A stretch of DNA of 64,000 nt from Gp6-AA40 sp036274155 (GCA_036274155.1 DASUGH010000043.1:1-64000); one strand, 5' to 3'. Counted from the stretch's first letter, positions 42,318 to 51,114 are shown. Numbers and translations: made by a program. The notes: generated by a model not told the origin, from the letters alone.

Positions 42318-44754
42318 CGTCCAGGCGCGCGCTGAGCGCCGAATCGACACCGGCATCGCCGGCGACCGCAGGCGCGGCCGGCCGCGACCAGCGTCGCGCC
42401 GTCATGACGATGACGACGAGGGCGGCGCCCGCCGCGGCGTACGGGAAGAGCCACGCCAGGCGGTTGAAGCCGCGATCGATGGGCGATGCCAGGATGTCCT
42501 GGCCCATGTCGCGCACGAAGATCGCCAGAATCTCCTCGCGGCTCTTGCCTTCGGCGAGCAGGGCGCGAAGCTTCTTGCTCTGCGCGGCGTGTCCGTGGCA
42601 GTTCGGCATACCGCAGCTGGCCAGCGTGCGGCGGCAGGCACCGCACGTACACATCAGCTCGCCCTCGATCTTCCGCTCCACATCGCTGCGCTGTTCGATC
42701 TTGCCGGTCGTCGTGGACTGCGCCGTTCCAGTCACCGGCAGCAACACCAGCATGAAGAAGAGGAGGCTCGTGGTTGCCGCATTGGCGGGGATCCTGACGA
42801 GCGCGGCAGCGAAGAGCGTCTCGGGCAGCAGGGCAATACCGGTTCCGATCGCCATCACGCCGAAACCGAGCCACAGCCAGTTGACCAGCGGATTGATATG
42901 GAAATCCAGGCTGGCCTCCTGCGTGCCTGGCTCGAACGAGGCCAGAAACACGTAAACGTCCTGCGCGAACGACCGCCAGATCGCCGTCTCGGTGGTCGGA
43001 CTGTCCTCGTGGCCGTGGAAGTACCACCGCGCGGGATACATCGTGGTGAGTTCCTTGCCGTCACGAAGCACCGTGACCTGCGCGGTGACCATCTGCTTCT
43101 GCGCATCGTCGTGCGTCTTCAGCGAGTCGTAGCGCAGCACGAACTCTCCGACTTTCACCTGCTGGCCCGGCGTAAGGCTCGCCTTCTCCTCGATCTTGAA
43201 ACCCTTGCCGGCAAAGCCGAGGAAGATGAGCACGATGCCCAGGTGGACGACGTAGCCGCCGTAGCGGCGCTTGTTGCGGCCCACGAGACCGACGAGCGCC
43301 GTGAAGCGATCCGTGCCCGTCACCCCGGCACGGACGCCGGCACCGCGCCAGAACTCCTGGCCGACCGTGCCCACCACGAACGCGCAGAGCGCGAAGCAGA
43401 GTCCTGAAGACCACACGCGCACGCCGAGTGACACCAGCAGTCCGGCCGTGACGACCGCGAATCCGACCGGAATGAGGAACTGGTCGCGCAGGTTGACGAG
43501 CGTCGAGCGACGCCATGCCAGCAGCGGTCCGATGCCGGTCAGAACGAGCAGGATGAGACCAATCGGCCGCATCCACTGATTGAAGAACGGCTCCGCCACG
43601 GTGAGACGCTGCCCGGTGACCGCCTCGCTCAGCGTGGGGAACATCGTGGCGAACAGCACGAAGAACGCTGAAAACAGCAGGATCCAGTTGTTGACCAGGA
43701 ACGCGGCTTCGCGCGACACCCACGAGTCGAGCTCGTTGCGGGCCTTGAGAAGCGGCAGCCGGTAGATCACGAGGCCGAAGCTGAACGTCAGCAGCGCGAT
43801 CATGAACACGATGAACATGCGCGCCAGCTCAGGATCCTGCCCGAACGCGTGCACCGACTGCACGACACCGGAACGGGTCATGAAGGTGCCGAAGATCGTG
43901 AGGAAGAAAGTCGTGATCACGAGCGTCACGTTCCAGACGCGCAGCATCCCGCGGCGCTCCTGGACCATCACCGAATGCAGGAATGCGGTTGCCGTGAACC
44001 ACGGAAGCAGTCCGGCGTTCTCGACCGGGTCCCACATCCAGTAGCCGCCCCAGCCGAGCTCCTCGTAAGCCCAGATCATGCCCAGGCCCAGGCCGACGCT
44101 GAGGAACAACCACGCCACCATCGTCCAGCGGCGGACGGCTCGCAGCCAGGCGTCGTCCAGGTAGCCGGTGATGAGCGCCGACATGCCGAAGGCAAAGGGG
44201 ATGGTGAGGCCGACGAAGCCGAGGTACATGGTGGGCGGGTGGATCACCATGTAGAAGTTCTGCAGCGCCGGGTTGAGGCCGCGACCCGCGGTGTTCGTCT
44301 CGGTCAGATAGGTGGCGAACGGATTGTTGTGCACCACCATCAGCAGCAGGAAGAACATCTGCACGCCGGAGATGACCGCGACGACGTAAGGGATCAGCTC
44401 GCGATGCCGCTCTCTGTTGACGTACACCGCCACGCTGCCGAAGAGCGACAGCAGGAACACCCAGAACATGATGGAGCCGTCGAGCCCGCCCCAGTACGAC
44501 GTGATCTTGTAGAAGAGCGGAAGGGCGGCATCCGAGTAGCGGTGGACGTACTTGATGTTGTACTCGCCGGCAAGGAAGGCGTAGAGGATCACGCCCGAGG
44601 CTGCCGCCATGATGGCCGCCACGAGGTAGAACGCGCCGATGCCGCTTTCGATCAGCGCGTTCGAGCGCCGGCGCGCGCCCGCCACGGCAATCGCCGCCGA
44701 GTAGGCGCTGACAACGAAGGCGGCAAGCAGCAGGTAGTAGCCGAGCGAAGCCAT
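42295..44754 (-). CDS. ccmF: CcmF-CcmH fusion, cytochrome c heme lyase
   Basis: An 819-aa membrane protein. Residues about 1-660 are CcmF: many TM helices, the WWD domain WGGYWMWDPVENAGLLPW and conserved histidines (HPPTMYLGF, VHAFGQ). The last 150 residues add a CcmH-like domain with the Cys motif ELMCTCGACRRTL, then SCGMPNC, a helical part and a final TM helix. Fusion places heme attachment and apocytochrome thiol handling in one chain. It is 18 bases downstream of ccmE. Confidence 0.9.
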   Translation of the reverse strand: MASLGYYLLLAAFVVSAYSAAIAVAGARRRSNALIESGIGAFYLVAAIMAAASGVILYAFLAGEYNIKYVHRYSDAALPLFYKITSYWGGLDGSIMFWVFLLSLFGSVAVYVNRERHRELIPYVVAVISGVQMFFLLLMVVHNNPFATYLTETNTAGRGLNPALQNFYMVIHPPTMYLGFVGLTIPFAFGMSALITGYLDDAWLRAVRRWTMVAWLFLSVGLGLGMIWAYEELGWGGYWMWDPVENAGLLPWFTATAFLHSVMVQERRGMLRVWNVTLVITTFFLTIFGTFMTRSGVVQSVHAFGQDPELARMFIVFMIALLTFSFGLVIYRLPLLKARNELDSWVSREAAFLVNNWILLFSAFFVLFATMFPTLSEAVTGQRLTVAEPFFNQWMRPIGLILLVLTGIGPLLAWRRSTLVNLRDQFLIPVGFAVVTAGLLVSLGVRVWSSGLCFALCAFVVGTVGQEFWRGAGVRAGVTGTDRFTALVGLVGRNKRRYGGYVVHLGIVLIFLGFAGKGFKIEEKASLTPGQQVKVGEFVLRYDSLKTHDDAQKQMVTAQVTVLRDGKELTTMYPARWYFHGHEDSPTTETAIWRSFAQDVYVFLASFEPGTQEASLDFHINPLVNWLWLGFGVMAIGTGIALLPETLFAAALVRIPANAATTSLLFFMLVLLPVTGTAQSTTTGKIEQRSDVERKIEGELMCTCGACRRTLASCGMPNCHGHAAQSKKLRALLAEGKSREEILAIFVRDMGQDILASPIDRGFNRLAWLFPYAAAGAALVVIVMTARRWSRPAAPAVAGDAGVDSALSARLDDELRDLD

Positions 44755-44772
44755 CGCTACAGTCCGTTCCCG

Positions 44773-45195
44773 TCAATCAGCCTGGGCAACGATCTTCGGC
44801 CCCTTCCCCGGGCTTTCCTCGTACTTCGAAGGACATTTGGCGGACATGTCGCTGGCGATGAACCGCTGGCCCGTGAGCACCCCCGTCAGCACGACCTCGG
44901 AATCGTCCTTGAACGCATCCGGGGGTGACCCGACGAACGAGGCCTGTATCACCTTGCCGTTGCGCTGCACCTCGAAGCGATATTCACGTGTCGCCCTGTT
45001 CCGTGTAATCGATCCTGCCTTGACGTAGCCATGCACCTTGAGCGGCTTGCCTTCCCACGCGTGCGGCTCCGCCATGACCTCGTCAACGAACTTGTAGTAC
45101 TGCAGGTTCTCGTTGAGCGAGGTGAACAGGAGTGCACCGAACGCGGCCGCGAGCACTGCCGACGTAATGCCGATCTTCGCTGCTTTGTGGCTCAT
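44773..45195 (-). CDS. ccmE: Cytochrome c maturation heme chaperone CcmE, CxxxY variant
   Basis: A 140-aa periplasmic protein with an N-terminal TM anchor (about 7-27) and an OB-like beta domain (PLKVHGYVKAGSI...EYRFEVQRNGK). The heme-binding site, normally HxxxY, reads CPSKY with Cys at 121 and Tyr at 125. A CxxxY CcmE is known in some archaeal and deltaproteobacterial systems. The heme-binding residue is therefore probably cysteine. It lies 32 bases downstream of maf. Confidence 0.9.
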   Translation of the reverse strand: MSHKAAKIGITSAVLAAAFGALLFTSLNENLQYYKFVDEVMAEPHAWEGKPLKVHGYVKAGSITRNRATREYRFEVQRNGKVIQASFVGSPPDAFKDDSEVVLTGVLTGQRFIASDMSAKCPSKYEESPGKGPKIVAQAD

Positions 45196-45227
45196 ATATA
45201 AGGACTTCGAGGAAGTGTTAACACCGC

Positions 45228-45821
45228 TCAGGATACCAGTATTCCCGCCTCCGTGCACATGCGGTAAACGAGCGCAACCGGCAGGCCCACCACGTTCGAG
45301 TACGAGCCTTCGATTCGCCTGACGAACCGGGACGCCAGCCCCTGGATCGCGTATGCGCCGGCCTTCCCCATCGGCTCACCGCTGGCGACGTACCAGTCGA
45401 GTTCGTGGGGTCTCAACACGTCGAACTCGACGGTGGTCGATTCCACCCGGCAGACGATGGCCCGTGTGAGGCTCGACGGCTCCGCTGCGTCTGAGACGAC
45501 ACAGACCGCCGTGAGGACGATGTGGGTCCGACCCGAGAGCGACTCGAGCATATGCCGCGCATCGGCCGCATCCCGCGGCTTTCCAAGAGCCCGTCCGCCG
45601 TTGACGACGACGGTATCGGCGGAGAGGATGGCGCGCCGTTCGCCTGCCGCAATGACGGCGCGCGCCTTGACCTCGGCGATCCGCCGGACGTATTCCTCCG
45701 GCGACTCGTCAGGGTGCGGCGATTCGTCGACCTCCGACACGCGTACGTCGAACGCTATGCCGGCAGCGCGCAGCAGATCCGCGCGCCGAGGGGAGGCCGA
45801 CGCAAGAACAAGAGTGGGCAT
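45228..45821 (-). CDS. maf: Maf-like nucleoside triphosphate pyrophosphatase
   Basis: A 197-aa Maf protein: LVLASASPRRADLLRAAGIAF at the N-terminus, the SADTVV motif (ILSADTVVVNGG) and GKAGAYAIQG near residues 160-170. Members hydrolyse modified or canonical nucleoside triphosphates such as dTTP/UTP. The start ATG 45821 is fixed by the MPTLVLASASPRR opening. It is upstream of ccmE on the same strand and may be the first gene of the ccm transcript. Confidence 0.93.
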   Translation of the reverse strand: MPTLVLASASPRRADLLRAAGIAFDVRVSEVDESPHPDESPEEYVRRIAEVKARAVIAAGERRAILSADTVVVNGGRALGKPRDAADARHMLESLSGRTHIVLTAVCVVSDAAEPSSLTRAIVCRVESTTVEFDVLRPHELDWYVASGEPMGKAGAYAIQGLASRFVRRIEGSYSNVVGLPVALVYRMCTEAGILVS

Positions 45822-45833
45822 GTGGGTTTCGCA

Positions 45834-45890
45834 GAACCGAGCTTCAGCTCGGTTCACACGCAGTCCGCCTGACCCGAGCTTCAGCCCGGT
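45834..45890. repeat. Two REP-like hairpins (core GCTTCAGC) between maf and the DciA-like gene
   Basis: A perfect inverted repeat at 45834-45855 has 10-bp arms (GAACCGAGCT and its complement) around TC. A second copy at about 45873-45889 has CCGAGCT/AGCCCGG arms with one mismatch. Both share the core GCTTCAGC also seen at 36923-36955. They sit in the divergent promoter region between maf and the DUF721 gene. Confidence 0.65.
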
Positions 45891-45934
45891 TCCAAATTGA
45901 ACATCCGATATCAGCCGTGTACGATTCGGACGCC

Positions 45935-46213
45935 ATGCGCCCTGTTAGTACTTCGATCCCCGATGCCCTGGCAACCATCCTCCGCAAGGCGCCTCTCACC
46001 GACGAGAAAGTGTCGTTCGCGTGGCGGACTGCGGTCGGCCCGGCCGTGGACAAGGCAACGGCAATCGAGCTCCGGAACGGCATCCTGTTCGTTCGCGCAA
46101 AAGACGAGGCGTGGCGGCGCGAGGTCGAGCGGTCCGCAGCAGTCGTTCGCGCGCGGCTCGACTCTCTGCTCGGCAAAGGCATCGTTCGAACAATCCGGGT
46201 GGAACCTCGATGA
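45935..46213 (+). CDS. DciA-like (DUF721) protein
   Basis: A 92-aa small basic protein from ATG 45935 (a GTG at 45917 would add six residues). The pattern LTDEKVSFAWRTAVGPAVDKAT and the C-terminal RARLDSLLGKG-IVRTIRV match DUF721/DciA, the ancestral loader of the replicative helicase DnaB, though its domain is short. It lies at the head of a plus-strand group that continues to thiolase and recA. Function inferred from the family only. Confidence 0.75.
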   Translation: MRPVSTSIPDALATILRKAPLTDEKVSFAWRTAVGPAVDKATAIELRNGILFVRAKDEAWRREVERSAAVVRARLDSLLGKGIVRTIRVEPR

Positions 46214-46251
46214 CGGCGCCCTGCATGACCCGCTGCCGCTAAGATGAAGTC

Positions 46252-47433
46252 ATGCAGGAAGCAGTGATCGTCTCGGCGTGCCGGACGCCTACCGGGAAAT
46301 TCCTCGGGACCCTGAAGGCCTTTTCCGCGACCGACCTCGGTGCCCTGGTCGTGCGGGAAGCCGTACGCCGCGCCGGCATCGAAGCCGCCTCGGTCGACGA
46401 ATGCATCATGGGCAACGTCGTGTCGGCCGGGCTCGGCCAGGCCCCGGCGCGTCAGGCGGCGCTCCGCGGCGGCCTCGCCGACCATGTCGCAGCACTGACG
46501 ATCAACAAGGTGTGCGGGTCGGGGCTGAAGGCGGTCATGCTGGCGGCGCAAGGCATCGCGACCGGCGACACCGAGATCGCCGTCGCTGGCGGCATGGAGT
46601 CGATGAGCAACGCCCCCTACCTGCTCGATCGCGTACGCGAAGGGCTGCGCATGGGAAACGGCCAGGTGATCGATTCCATGATCCAGGACGGCCTCTGGTG
46701 CTCGTTCGAGCAGTGGCACATGGGACAGGCCGGTGAAGTGGTCGCCTGCGAATACGGTGTGTCGCGCACGGCACAGGACACGTTCGCGGTCGAGAGTCAC
46801 CGGAAAGCGGCCGCGGCCACTGCAGAGGGACGTTTGGCGGCCGAAATCCTGCCGGTCGCGATTCCCCAGAAGGGTCGTCCTGCGACGTCGTTCGAGCGTG
46901 ACGAGTCGATTCGCGCCGACACCAGCCTCGAGGCGCTCGCAGCGCTGCGCCCGGCGTTCAAGAGCGACGGCACGGTCACGGCCGGCAACGCTCCACCCGT
47001 CAACGATGGTGCGGCAGCACTCGTGGTGATGGCCGCTCACCGCGCTGCGGCCCTCGGAGTCGAACCGTTGGCGCGAATCGTCGCGCAGGCCACGAGCGGC
47101 CTGCCGCCGAAGTTGATCCTGATGACGCCGGTCGAAGCGGTGCGACGTGTGGCGTCCAAGGCTGGCTGGAAGCTGGACGAGGTCGACCTGTTCGAGATCA
47201 ACGAAGCCTTCTCGGTGCAGATCGTTGCGGTGCTGCAACAGCTCGCGATCGACCCGGCGAAGGTCAACGTCAATGGCGGCGCCGTTGCACTCGGACACCC
47301 GATCGGCGCCAGCGGCGCACGAATCCTCACCACGCTGCTCTACGCCTTGAAGCAGCGCCGTCTCCGGCGCGGAATCGCCGCGCTGTGCCTGGGCGGCGGC
47401 AACGGAGTGGCGCTGGCCGTCGAGCGTGTCTGA
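46252..47433 (+). CDS. Acetyl-CoA acetyltransferase (thiolase)
   Basis: A 393-aa biosynthetic-type thiolase. The nucleophile is Cys in NKVCGSGLKAVMLA (about residue 89), the His motif is GGAVALGHPIGASGARI and the second Cys is in ALCLGGGNG. It condenses two acetyl-CoA (or cleaves acetoacetyl-CoA). The sequence does not distinguish degradative from PHB or isoprenoid roles. No hydroxyacyl-CoA dehydrogenase or transferase gene is adjacent. Confidence 0.95.
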   Translation: MQEAVIVSACRTPTGKFLGTLKAFSATDLGALVVREAVRRAGIEAASVDECIMGNVVSAGLGQAPARQAALRGGLADHVAALTINKVCGSGLKAVMLAAQGIATGDTEIAVAGGMESMSNAPYLLDRVREGLRMGNGQVIDSMIQDGLWCSFEQWHMGQAGEVVACEYGVSRTAQDTFAVESHRKAAAATAEGRLAAEILPVAIPQKGRPATSFERDESIRADTSLEALAALRPAFKSDGTVTAGNAPPVNDGAAALVVMAAHRAAALGVEPLARIVAQATSGLPPKLILMTPVEAVRRVASKAGWKLDEVDLFEINEAFSVQIVAVLQQLAIDPAKVNVNGGAVALGHPIGASGARILTTLLYALKQRRLRRGIAALCLGGGNGVALAVERV

Positions 47434-47913
47434 TTCGCCTGAGGGACCCGGTCCGGCGGCCGTGGCAGAAACCGCACCGCCGAGCGGCCGCGGGGCGCGC
47501 CGATCCTGCACATGCCGCGCCTGGAGGCGAAAGTGGTCGCCGGGCAGTAACTCATTGACTGATAAGAGTGAGCGAGCCTGTTTCTCGCTTCGTTTCGGCT
47601 TGACTTTCGCTCGGCACGTCCTTAGGATCAGCCCGGCTGTGACCTGCCCTGTCCCTCTACACCCGCATACTCACGAACAACCTGGAACGCCGGGTGTGGT
47701 CGGGCACACGGGCGTCGGAAACCAGGCTGCCGCAACCGTTCGCTCCGGCCGCGTTCGCGCTTCAGCCGGTGCTGCTCGGTCCGTTATGCGGCTCGAAACG
47801 TGAACTCTGTACTCGTTGCCGCGGAAGCCGCAGAACGGACCAGGCGCGCGGAGCGCGCCCAGAAGATACTGGTTTGAGCCAGAGGCGCAGCGCCTCTGGT
47901 CGAAGGAGACCGC
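47434..47913 (+). promoter_or_regulatory. recA upstream region with promoter candidate and palindrome
   Basis: The 480-base gap has no convincing gene. A promoter candidate is TTGACT at 47600-47605, 17-base spacer, TAGGAT at 47623-47628; this would give a leader of about 280 nt. A perfect inverted repeat (10-bp arms CCAGAGGCGC/GCGCCTCTGG, one-base centre) lies at 47879-47899, just before the AAGGAG ribosome site at 47903-47908. I did not find a clear LexA box. Confidence 0.5.
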
Positions 47914-48942
47914 ATGGCCCTCGATGATCTCAAGGAACGCACCAGAGCCCTCGACATTGCCGTCGGGCAGATCGAGAAACAGTTCGGCAAGGGCTCGATC
48001 ATGCGCCTCGGACAGCGCAACCAGATTGCGCCAATCGAGGCGATCTCCACTGGCGCCATCAGTATCGACTATGCGCTCGGCATCGGCGGTCTGCCGCGCG
48101 GCCGGGTCACCGAAATCTTCGGTCCCGAGTCGTCGGGAAAGACCACGCTGGCGCTGCAGGTGATCGCCGAGGCGCAGCGCGCCGGCGGCATGGCCGCGTT
48201 CGTCGATGCCGAGCATGCGCTCGACGCCCAGTACGCGCAGAAGCTCGGCGTCGATTTGGAGAATCTGCTCGTCTCACAGCCGGATCACGGCGAGCAGGCG
48301 CTCGAGATCGTCGAGGTGCTGGTGCGTTCCAACAGCATCGACGTCGTGGTCGTCGACTCGGTGGCGGCCCTCGTGCCGAAGGCCGAGATCGACGGCGAGA
48401 TGGGCGAAGCGCAGATGGGGCTGCAGGCGAGGCTGATGTCGCAGGCGCTCCGCAAGCTGACCGGCATCGTGTCGAAGTCGAAGACGACACTGATCTTCAT
48501 CAACCAGTTGCGCGAGAAGATCGGCGTCATGTTCGGGAACCCCGAGACGACGACCGGCGGGCGGGCGCTGAAGTTCTACGCGTCAGTACGTATCGACATC
48601 CGCCGCATCGCCAGCATCAAGGACGGCGACCAGATCGTAGGCGGCAGGACGCGTGTCAAGGTCGTCAAGAACAAGGTCGCGCCACCGTTCCGCGAGGCCG
48701 AATTCGACGTGATGTACGGCGAAGGCATCTCACGCGAAGGCGACCTGCTCGACCTCGCCGTCGAGAAGCGGATCATCGAGAAGAGCGGGGCCTGGTTCGC
48801 CTATGGCGGCGAGCGTCTCGGACAGGGCCGGGAAAACGCGAAGCAGTTCCTCAAGGACAACGCCGACGTGCGTCGGGCGATCGAGGAGCGGGTCCGCAAG
48901 GAGCTGGGTCTGGTGGGGGCTGCTGAAATCGCCGCGGTGTAA
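47914..48942 (+). CDS. recA: Recombinase RecA
   Basis: A 342-aa strand-exchange ATPase. Walker A is GPESSGKTTLALQV at about 66-79, the catalytic Glu is in FVDAEHALD, loop L1 is in IDGEMGEAQMG, and loop L2 is GNPETTTGGRALKF. The C-terminal domain is complete. The ATG at 47914 follows AAGGAG by five or six bases. No recX lies downstream. All core residues are intact, so it should be fully functional in homologous recombination and the SOS response. Confidence 0.99.
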   Translation: MALDDLKERTRALDIAVGQIEKQFGKGSIMRLGQRNQIAPIEAISTGAISIDYALGIGGLPRGRVTEIFGPESSGKTTLALQVIAEAQRAGGMAAFVDAEHALDAQYAQKLGVDLENLLVSQPDHGEQALEIVEVLVRSNSIDVVVVDSVAALVPKAEIDGEMGEAQMGLQARLMSQALRKLTGIVSKSKTTLIFINQLREKIGVMFGNPETTTGGRALKFYASVRIDIRRIASIKDGDQIVGGRTRVKVVKNKVAPPFREAEFDVMYGEGISREGDLLDLAVEKRIIEKSGAWFAYGGERLGQGRENAKQFLKDNADVRRAIEERVRKELGLVGAAEIAAV

Positions 48943-49402
48943 GGCCGGTCAGTCAGCTCTTCGCTCGGTGTCGGGCGCCCAGTCGGGCGTCCGGCGCCGG
49001 CGCTTGGGGAAGCACGATACCTCTGAGAGCGCGTCTGGACCCGGATATCTGAACCTCTGCTGACCGCTGCGATCGGCTCGCCTTTCGGTTCTGGCCTTGT
49101 TCTGTGCCAGCCTGTTCACAAACCGGATAACTGTAGCCATCGACGCTCCCGTGGTGCGCTGTCCCCCAACAGCAGAGGCAAGAGCTCGGCCAGTACCGCG
49201 CCGCCCGAAATACTCGAAATACTGAGTGATTTCCTTGCGCAGCCACACGGATGCGTTTGGTCTGAATACAGTCGGGCTTGCGTATCAATACACTTCCACG
49301 ACGCCGGTTGGCCTGCTCCACGCTCCGGCTGCCGGGAAACGGGTGAAAAAAGCCGCGTGATATACTCACCAGCCTTTCACCTCTTTTTTGGGCGCCGTTC
49401 GA
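48943..49402. other. Gap between recA and tRNA-Phe, no gene seen
   Basis: About 460 bases with no recognisable coding frame. Minus-strand frames here (for example 48949-49248) encode low-complexity Arg-rich sequence with no family hallmark, and no RNA gene was recognised. Near the end lies an extended -10 promoter (TGATATACT at 49358-49366) for the tRNA, and a TTTTTT run at 49384-49389. The stretch before it may hold a degraded gene or only spacer. Confidence 0.45.
49358..49366 (+). promoter_or_regulatory. Extended -10 promoter of tRNA-Phe
   Basis: TG-A-TATACT: an extended -10 element starting 45 bases before the tRNA 5' end. No -35 match is visible at 17-base spacing, as allowed for extended -10 promoters. 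Confidence 0.5.
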
Positions 49403-49478
49403 GGCCAGGTAGCTCAGTTGGTAGAGCATACGACTGAAAATCGTAGTGTCGGCGGTTCGATTCCGTCCCTGGCCACCA
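49403..49478 (+). tRNA. tRNA-Phe (GAA anticodon)
   Basis: A 76-base tRNA. The acceptor arms GGCCAGG and CCTGGCC form seven pairs, the D-arm is present, the anticodon stem TACGA/TCGTA carries loop CTGAAAA with anticodon GAA, and the T-arm GGCGG...CCGTC encloses TTCGATT. Discriminator A is at 49475 and the CCA tail is encoded (49476-49478). Confidence 0.98.
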
Positions 49479-49631
49479 CCTGACGCCCCCTTGCAGCGGT
49501 TCCCGCAGAGCTCTCATCCCGAGCGTGTGGTTTTGCCGGCCGGTCCGCTCAATGGAGCCGCCAGCGCGAGTTTGACCTGATCGGACGCGCGTCGTAACCT
49601 GACCGGGTCACCGCTCCGAGGAGTAGTCATC

Positions 49632-50711
49632 GTGCGCCGAGTCATTCCGTTTCTCGCCCTCATCGCGGTCGTCGCCGGCTGCTCCAAGCAGGCGCCAGCG
49701 CCCAAAGAGGGCACCGAAGCCGCCAGCCCCGCGGCGTCAGCCACCCCCCTGGCCCCAGGCGATCCACCGCCAGCCTCGGCGCTGCCGGGAGGCCCGACTG
49801 GACCGGCGGCGAAGCCGATTCCGGCGGAGCTGCCAGCAGTCATCGCCCGGGTGAACGGCGAGGACATCAGCAAGTCCGACTTCGAAGTCGCCGTCCGCAA
49901 CGTCGAGGCGCGTGCCGGCAGCCCGGTGCCGGCGAGCGAACGGGACCGCGTGTTTCATGGAGTCCTCGACGAGCTGATTGGCTACAAGCTGCTGCTGCAG
50001 GAATCCCGCGCCCGCAAGATGAGCGTGCCGGAAACCGACATCGACGCGCGGATGGTCGAAGTCAAGCGCCAGTTCCCCTCCGAAGACGCGTTTCAGAAAA
50101 TGCTCGCCGAACGCAAGATCACGGTGCAGCAGGTGCGCTCGGAGATGAAGAGCGAGATGGTCGTGAACCGTCTCATCGAAGCGGAGATCGCTTCAAAGAT
50201 CGCCGTCGCTGGTGACGATGTCGCTTCCTTCTACAAACGCAATCCCAAGGAATTCGAGGTCCCGGAACGAGTCCGCGCCAGCCACATCCTCATCGCGGTT
50301 CCGGCTGGCGCCGATGCGGCGACCAAGACGAACGCGCTCACCAAGGCGAGCAGTATCCTCAAGACCGTGCGCGGCGGCGGCGACTTCGCACTGCTCGCCC
50401 GCGAGAACTCGCAGGACCCGGGCAGCGCCGCCAACGGCGGCGATCTCGGCTTCTTCCAGCAGGGGCAGATGGTCGGTGCCTTCAACGACACGGCGTTCAA
50501 GCTTGGCAAGGGCGAGGTCAGCGACGTTGTCGAAACCGAATTCGGGTACCACATCATCAAGGTGACCGACAAACAGCCGAGTCGCGCGGTGACGCTCGAC
50601 GAAGCGCGTCCGCAGATCGAGAAGTACCTGCAGGGGGTCAACAGGAAGAAGGCGACCGAGGCCTTCGTTCAGTCGCTGCGCGCCAAGGGGAAGATCGAGG
50701 TGTTCATCTGA
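49632..50711 (+). CDS. Parvulin-type peptidyl-prolyl isomerase lipoprotein
   Basis: A 359-aa exported protein with GTG start at 49632. The signal ends LIAVVAGC, a good lipobox with Cys at 17, so it is likely outer-membrane anchored. A Pro/Ala-rich linker (about 25-65) leads to a SurA-like N-domain (ARVNGEDISKSDF) and a parvulin domain (RASHILIAVPAG...GGDLGFFQQGQMVGAFNDTAF...TEFGYHIIKVTD). It should help fold outer-membrane proteins. The next gene (S4 protein) starts one base after its stop. Confidence 0.93.
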   Translation: MRRVIPFLALIAVVAGCSKQAPAPKEGTEAASPAASATPLAPGDPPPASALPGGPTGPAAKPIPAELPAVIARVNGEDISKSDFEVAVRNVEARAGSPVPASERDRVFHGVLDELIGYKLLLQESRARKMSVPETDIDARMVEVKRQFPSEDAFQKMLAERKITVQQVRSEMKSEMVVNRLIEAEIASKIAVAGDDVASFYKRNPKEFEVPERVRASHILIAVPAGADAATKTNALTKASSILKTVRGGGDFALLARENSQDPGSAANGGDLGFFQQGQMVGAFNDTAFKLGKGEVSDVVETEFGYHIIKVTDKQPSRAVTLDEARPQIEKYLQGVNRKKATEAFVQSLRAKGKIEVFI

Positions 50712-50712
50712 C

Positions 50713-51114
50713 GTGACGGCCGGAAACGATGCCGCCGGCGCGATGCGCGTCGACGTGTGGCTCGACATCGCCTGCCTGTTCAAGACGCGCTCGGAGGCAA
50801 AGCGCGCGTGCGAGGGCGGCAAGGTCGACGTCAACGGCGAGCACGCCCGGCCCAACCGGCTCGTCCGCGAGGGCGACCGCCTGCGAATCAGCCGTGGCTT
50901 CGGGCGCTATCAGGACGTCGTCGTCCGCATCCTCATCGATCAGCACGTGAAGAAGTCGGAGGCCAGGGCGCTCTACGACGACGTGACACCGGTACCGACG
51001 CCAGCGGAGATCGAGATGCGCCGGATGGAGCGGACGTATCGGGCTGCGGCTCAGGCGGCCGGCACTCCCGATCGGAGACGGCGACGCGAGATCCGGCGTC
51101 TCAAGGGACTGTAA
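50713..51114 (+). CDS. S4-domain RNA-binding protein (Hsp15-like)
   Basis: A 133-aa protein with one S4 domain: MRVDVWLDIACLFKTRSEAKRACEGGKVDVNG and GDRLRISRGFGRYQ, followed by a basic C-terminal helix rich in Arg. It resembles the heat-shock Hsp15 family that binds stalled 50S subunits. Start is GTG at 50713, or ATG at 50743, which begins exactly at the domain. It is close behind the parvulin gene and probably in its transcript. Confidence 0.88.
   Translation: MTAGNDAAGAMRVDVWLDIACLFKTRSEAKRACEGGKVDVNGEHARPNRLVREGDRLRISRGFGRYQDVVVRILIDQHVKKSEARALYDDVTPVPTPAEIEMRRMERTYRAAAQAAGTPDRRRRREIRRLKGL

Noticed and set aside
45844..47511. Minus-strand 555-codon frame opposite the thiolase gene
   Set aside because: Antisense to a clear thiolase on the plus strand; no recognisable motif.
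47600..47913. LexA box at recA
   Set aside because: No gram-positive-type or proteobacterial-type LexA operator could be recognised in the region.
48949..49248. Minus-strand frame of 99 codons between recA and the tRNA
   Set aside because: Arg-rich, no motif, and a poor start; too weak to call a gene.
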